Source: an uncultured Eubacteriales bacterium (lineage in GTDB: Bacteria > Bacillota > Clostridia > Oscillospirales > CAG-272). From it: a stretch of DNA of 6,712 bases. Position numbers and translations under genes: made by a program. The notes below the pieces were generated by a model. That model worked only from the letters and a program-made list of their open reading frames with translations. It was not told the origin of the DNA and did not search any database. Within the stretch, counting starts at the first letter, position 1. Every line of letters starts with the position of its first letter. The DNA lies in NCBI GenBank assembly GCA_900321265.1, contig ONVJ01000263.1, forward strand, positions 1 through 6,712. Direction: 5' to 3'. Of this stretch, positions 5,158 through 6,712 are shown piece after piece.

Positions 5158-5733
5158 TCAGTCTTTCCTTCCCCTCGGCGAGAGATATGTGATATAAGCG
5201 ACACCGTATTTCGATATCCTGAGGGTCTCGAACTCCTCCTCAAGCTCCGCCCTGCCCGACGTGACGTCTCCCGGATCTGCGGACTCGCAGACGACCGTCG
5301 CGCCGTCGGCGAGAAGGCCCGCTTTGACCAGCGCGGCGAGGGTGTCGGGGATGAGTCCCGCCGCATAGGGCGGATCGATGAAGACTATGTCAAACGTTTC
5401 TTTCCGTGACGAAGCAGACATGATCCAACCCGGAGCGTCGGCCCGTACGACCGAGAGCCTGTCCGACAGCCCGCTTCCCTCCGCGTTCTTTTTGATGATC
5501 CTTACGGCTTCCGGGGAACTGTCGACCGCCACCGCGGAGGCCGCGCCTCTTGAAAGCGCCTCGAGCGCCATCTGCCCCGACCCTGCATAGAGATCGAGCA
5601 CCCTCTTTCCCGATATAGAAAACTGAAGCACCGAGAAGACCGCCTCCTTTGCCCTTGCGGAGGTGGGTCTCGTCGACAGTCCCTCGGGAGCGGCAAGCTT
5701 CTTTCCTCTTGCCTTTCCGGTGATTATTCTCAT
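5158..5733 (-). CDS. rsmD: 16S rRNA (guanine-966 N2) methyltransferase
   Basis: RsmD methylates G966 of 16S rRNA during small-subunit assembly, using S-adenosylmethionine. The 191-residue protein begins M-R-I-I-T-G-K-A-R-G-K-K-L, the standard family start, followed by R23-P-T-S-A-R-A-K-E-A-V-F (the family RPT...KEALF block). The SAM-binding motif is D47-L-Y-A-G-S-G and the catalytic motif IV is D120-P-P-Y. The length is typical (180-190). The frame is open for a further 107 codons upstream, but that stretch is antisense-like, Arg/Gly/Asp-rich and overlaps the end of uvrC, so the ATG at 5733 is the real start. The ribosome-binding site is weak (AAGG, 5744-5741, 7 nt away). It lies 35 bp after uvrC and 24 bp before coaD in one apparent operon. 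Confidence 0.95.
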   Translation of the reverse strand: MRIITGKARGKKLAAPEGLSTRPTSARAKEAVFSVLQFSISGKRVLDLYAGSGQMALEALSRGAASAVAVDSSPEAVRIIKKNAEGSGLSDRLSVVRADAPGWIMSASSRKETFDIVFIDPPYAAGLIPDTLAALVKAGLLADGATVVCESADPGDVTSGRAELEEEFETLRISKYGVAYITYLSPRGRKD

Positions 5734-5768
5734 AAAAAAACCTTTCGCCGTCTTTCTCTCTTCGGTCT

Positions 5769-6712
5769 TCAGCGACCCGCCAGCGCCGCGAACACCGCCT
5801 TTGCGTCTGATTCCGAGATTCCCTTCACCTCTGCGATCTCCTCTTCGGTCGCTTTTTTCAGAGCGGAAAGACCTCCGAAAGCCGCCAGCAGCGTCGCTGC
5901 CTTTGAAGGTCCGATCCCCTTTATCTTTTCGAGCGACGAGTGTCTGACCGTTTTGCGCTTGGCGTTCGTCATCCTTGAGAGAGTGAACCGGTGGATCTCC
6001 TCCTGTATCCGGTAGATGAAAACGAAGACCTCCCGGTCTCCCGCGATATCGCACTCGCCCGATTCTGTGACGAGGGCGCGTGTCCTGTGATCCCCGTCCT
6101 TGACCATCCCGGCGACGGGGATATCAAACCCTGCTTCCTTCATAACGGAGAGCGCCGTCTCAAGGTGCTGTCTGCCCCCGTCCACGAGGATGAGGTCGGG
6201 GGTCTCGGAGAAGGAAGTGTCAGACTCGGTCCCCTCTTTCGCGGCCTTCAGCCTCGCCAGCCTTCTTGTCAGAGCCTCGCGCATCGCCGCGTAGTCGTCG
6301 GCGCCGCTCTGACCTCTGACGGAAAAGAATCTGTAATCGCTTTTTTTGAAGCTCCCGTCGACCGTGACCGTCATGCCGGCGGTGATGTGTTCGTCAGACA
6401 TGTTCGAGATATCGTATGCCTCGATCCTGCGGGGCAGGGTCTCGAGCGCGAGCAGCGACGCCAGCTTTACCGTGATCTCTTCGCTCTTTTCCGCCTTTCC
6501 GGCTTCCCGTTCGGCGGCGAGAGCGGCGTTCTCCTCCGCCATTCCGCAGAGTTTTTTCTTTTCTCCCCTCTTCGGGAGCGAGACCGGGAGCTTTTTCCCC
6601 GACAGCGACGTGAGATATTCCGACAGAAAAGCCGCGTCCTCCTCCGAAAAGCCCTCTCCGAGAAGAAGCTCGGGGGGAAGATCGCCCGAAGAACGGTAGT
6701 GCTCCGCGAGAA
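5769..6712 (-). CDS. uvrC: UvrABC excinuclease subunit C, C-terminal 313 residues (5' partial)
   Basis: UvrC makes both incisions around DNA lesions in nucleotide excision repair, after loading by UvrA and UvrB. The visible frame runs from the window edge to the TGA at 5771-5769. It begins in the mid-protein region before the RNase H-like nuclease, with P-x-R-G-x-K-K-x-L-x-x-M-A-E-E-N-A around fragment residues 42-62. The nuclease domain shows Y-D-I-S-N (its Asp at fragment residue 100), L-V-D-G-G-R-Q-H (Asp 177) and H-R-F-T-L-S-R (His 240), the positions of the family catalytic residues. The last about 55 residues hold the tandem helix-hairpin-helix domain (K-G-I-G-P-S-K-A, then V-K-G-I-S-E-S-D-A). 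The N-terminal GIY-YIG nuclease and UvrB-binding UVR motif lie outside the window. It is the upstream gene of the rsmD-coaD-phosphoesterase series; the promoter is not visible here. Confidence 0.97.
   Translation of the reverse strand, partial: LAEHYRSSGDLPPELLLGEGFSEEDAAFLSEYLTSLSGKKLPVSLPKRGEKKKLCGMAEENAALAAEREAGKAEKSEEITVKLASLLALETLPRRIEAYDISNMSDEHITAGMTVTVDGSFKKSDYRFFSVRGQSGADDYAAMREALTRRLARLKAAKEGTESDTSFSETPDLILVDGGRQHLETALSVMKEAGFDIPVAGMVKDGDHRTRALVTESGECDIAGDREVFVFIYRIQEEIHRFTLSRMTNAKRKTVRHSSLEKIKGIGPSKAATLLAAFGGLSALKKATEEEIAEVKGISESDAKAVFAALAGR

Noticed and set aside
5734..6054. N-terminal extension of the rsmD frame
   Set aside because: The extension overlaps the uvrC C-terminus, has shadow-like composition, and the family start M-R-I-I-x-G is at 5733.

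Overview
This looks like chromosomal DNA from a G+C-rich (roughly 55-60% by eye), probably uncultured member of the Bacillota, most likely the class Clostridia. The evidence is the gene content (a gram-positive type xanthine phosphoribosyltransferase, a DivIVA-like coiled-coil protein, an rsmD-coaD pair, an XRE regulator of the kind common in Clostridia, a secreted Y-H-x4-C...C-x2-C protein), strong GGAGG ribosome-binding sites and sigma-A type promoters. The lineage is an inference from content; no rRNA or tRNA is present. I see no IS element, CRISPR array, prophage gene or tRNA.

The left block, about 1-2269, reads leftward on the minus strand. A consensus promoter (TTGACA-17-TATAAT, 2241-2269) drives a DivIVA-like coiled-coil protein, an XRE/HTH regulator with a TPR-like, cysteine-rich C-terminal half, a small lipoprotein with a metal-ligand-like H/C motif, and the first 52 codons of a second lipoprotein that runs off the left edge. 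The first three genes overlap at stop/start codons and the fourth follows after 26 bp, so this is almost certainly one transcript. This is the least familiar part of the window and the best candidate for an undescribed system: a cytoplasmic coiled-coil protein, a regulator and two membrane-anchored extracellular proteins.

The middle block, about 2395-3852, reads rightward. A divergent promoter (TTTACT-17-TATAAT) with a leader of only about 30 nt drives xpt, a purine salvage gene, and a traX-like integral membrane gene whose start lies inside the end of xpt. The roughly 125 bp between the two divergent promoters is rich in short inverted repeats and carries no recognisable purine riboswitch.

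The right block, 3857-6712, reads leftward. It is a compact housekeeping operon in the order uvrC (5' end outside the window), rsmD, coaD and a calcineurin-like metallophosphoesterase, covering nucleotide excision repair, 16S rRNA methylation and coenzyme A synthesis. It converges on traX with only 4 bp between the two stop codons and no visible terminator.

Coding density is very high. The only non-coding stretch above 100 bp is the divergent promoter region, 2210-2459.
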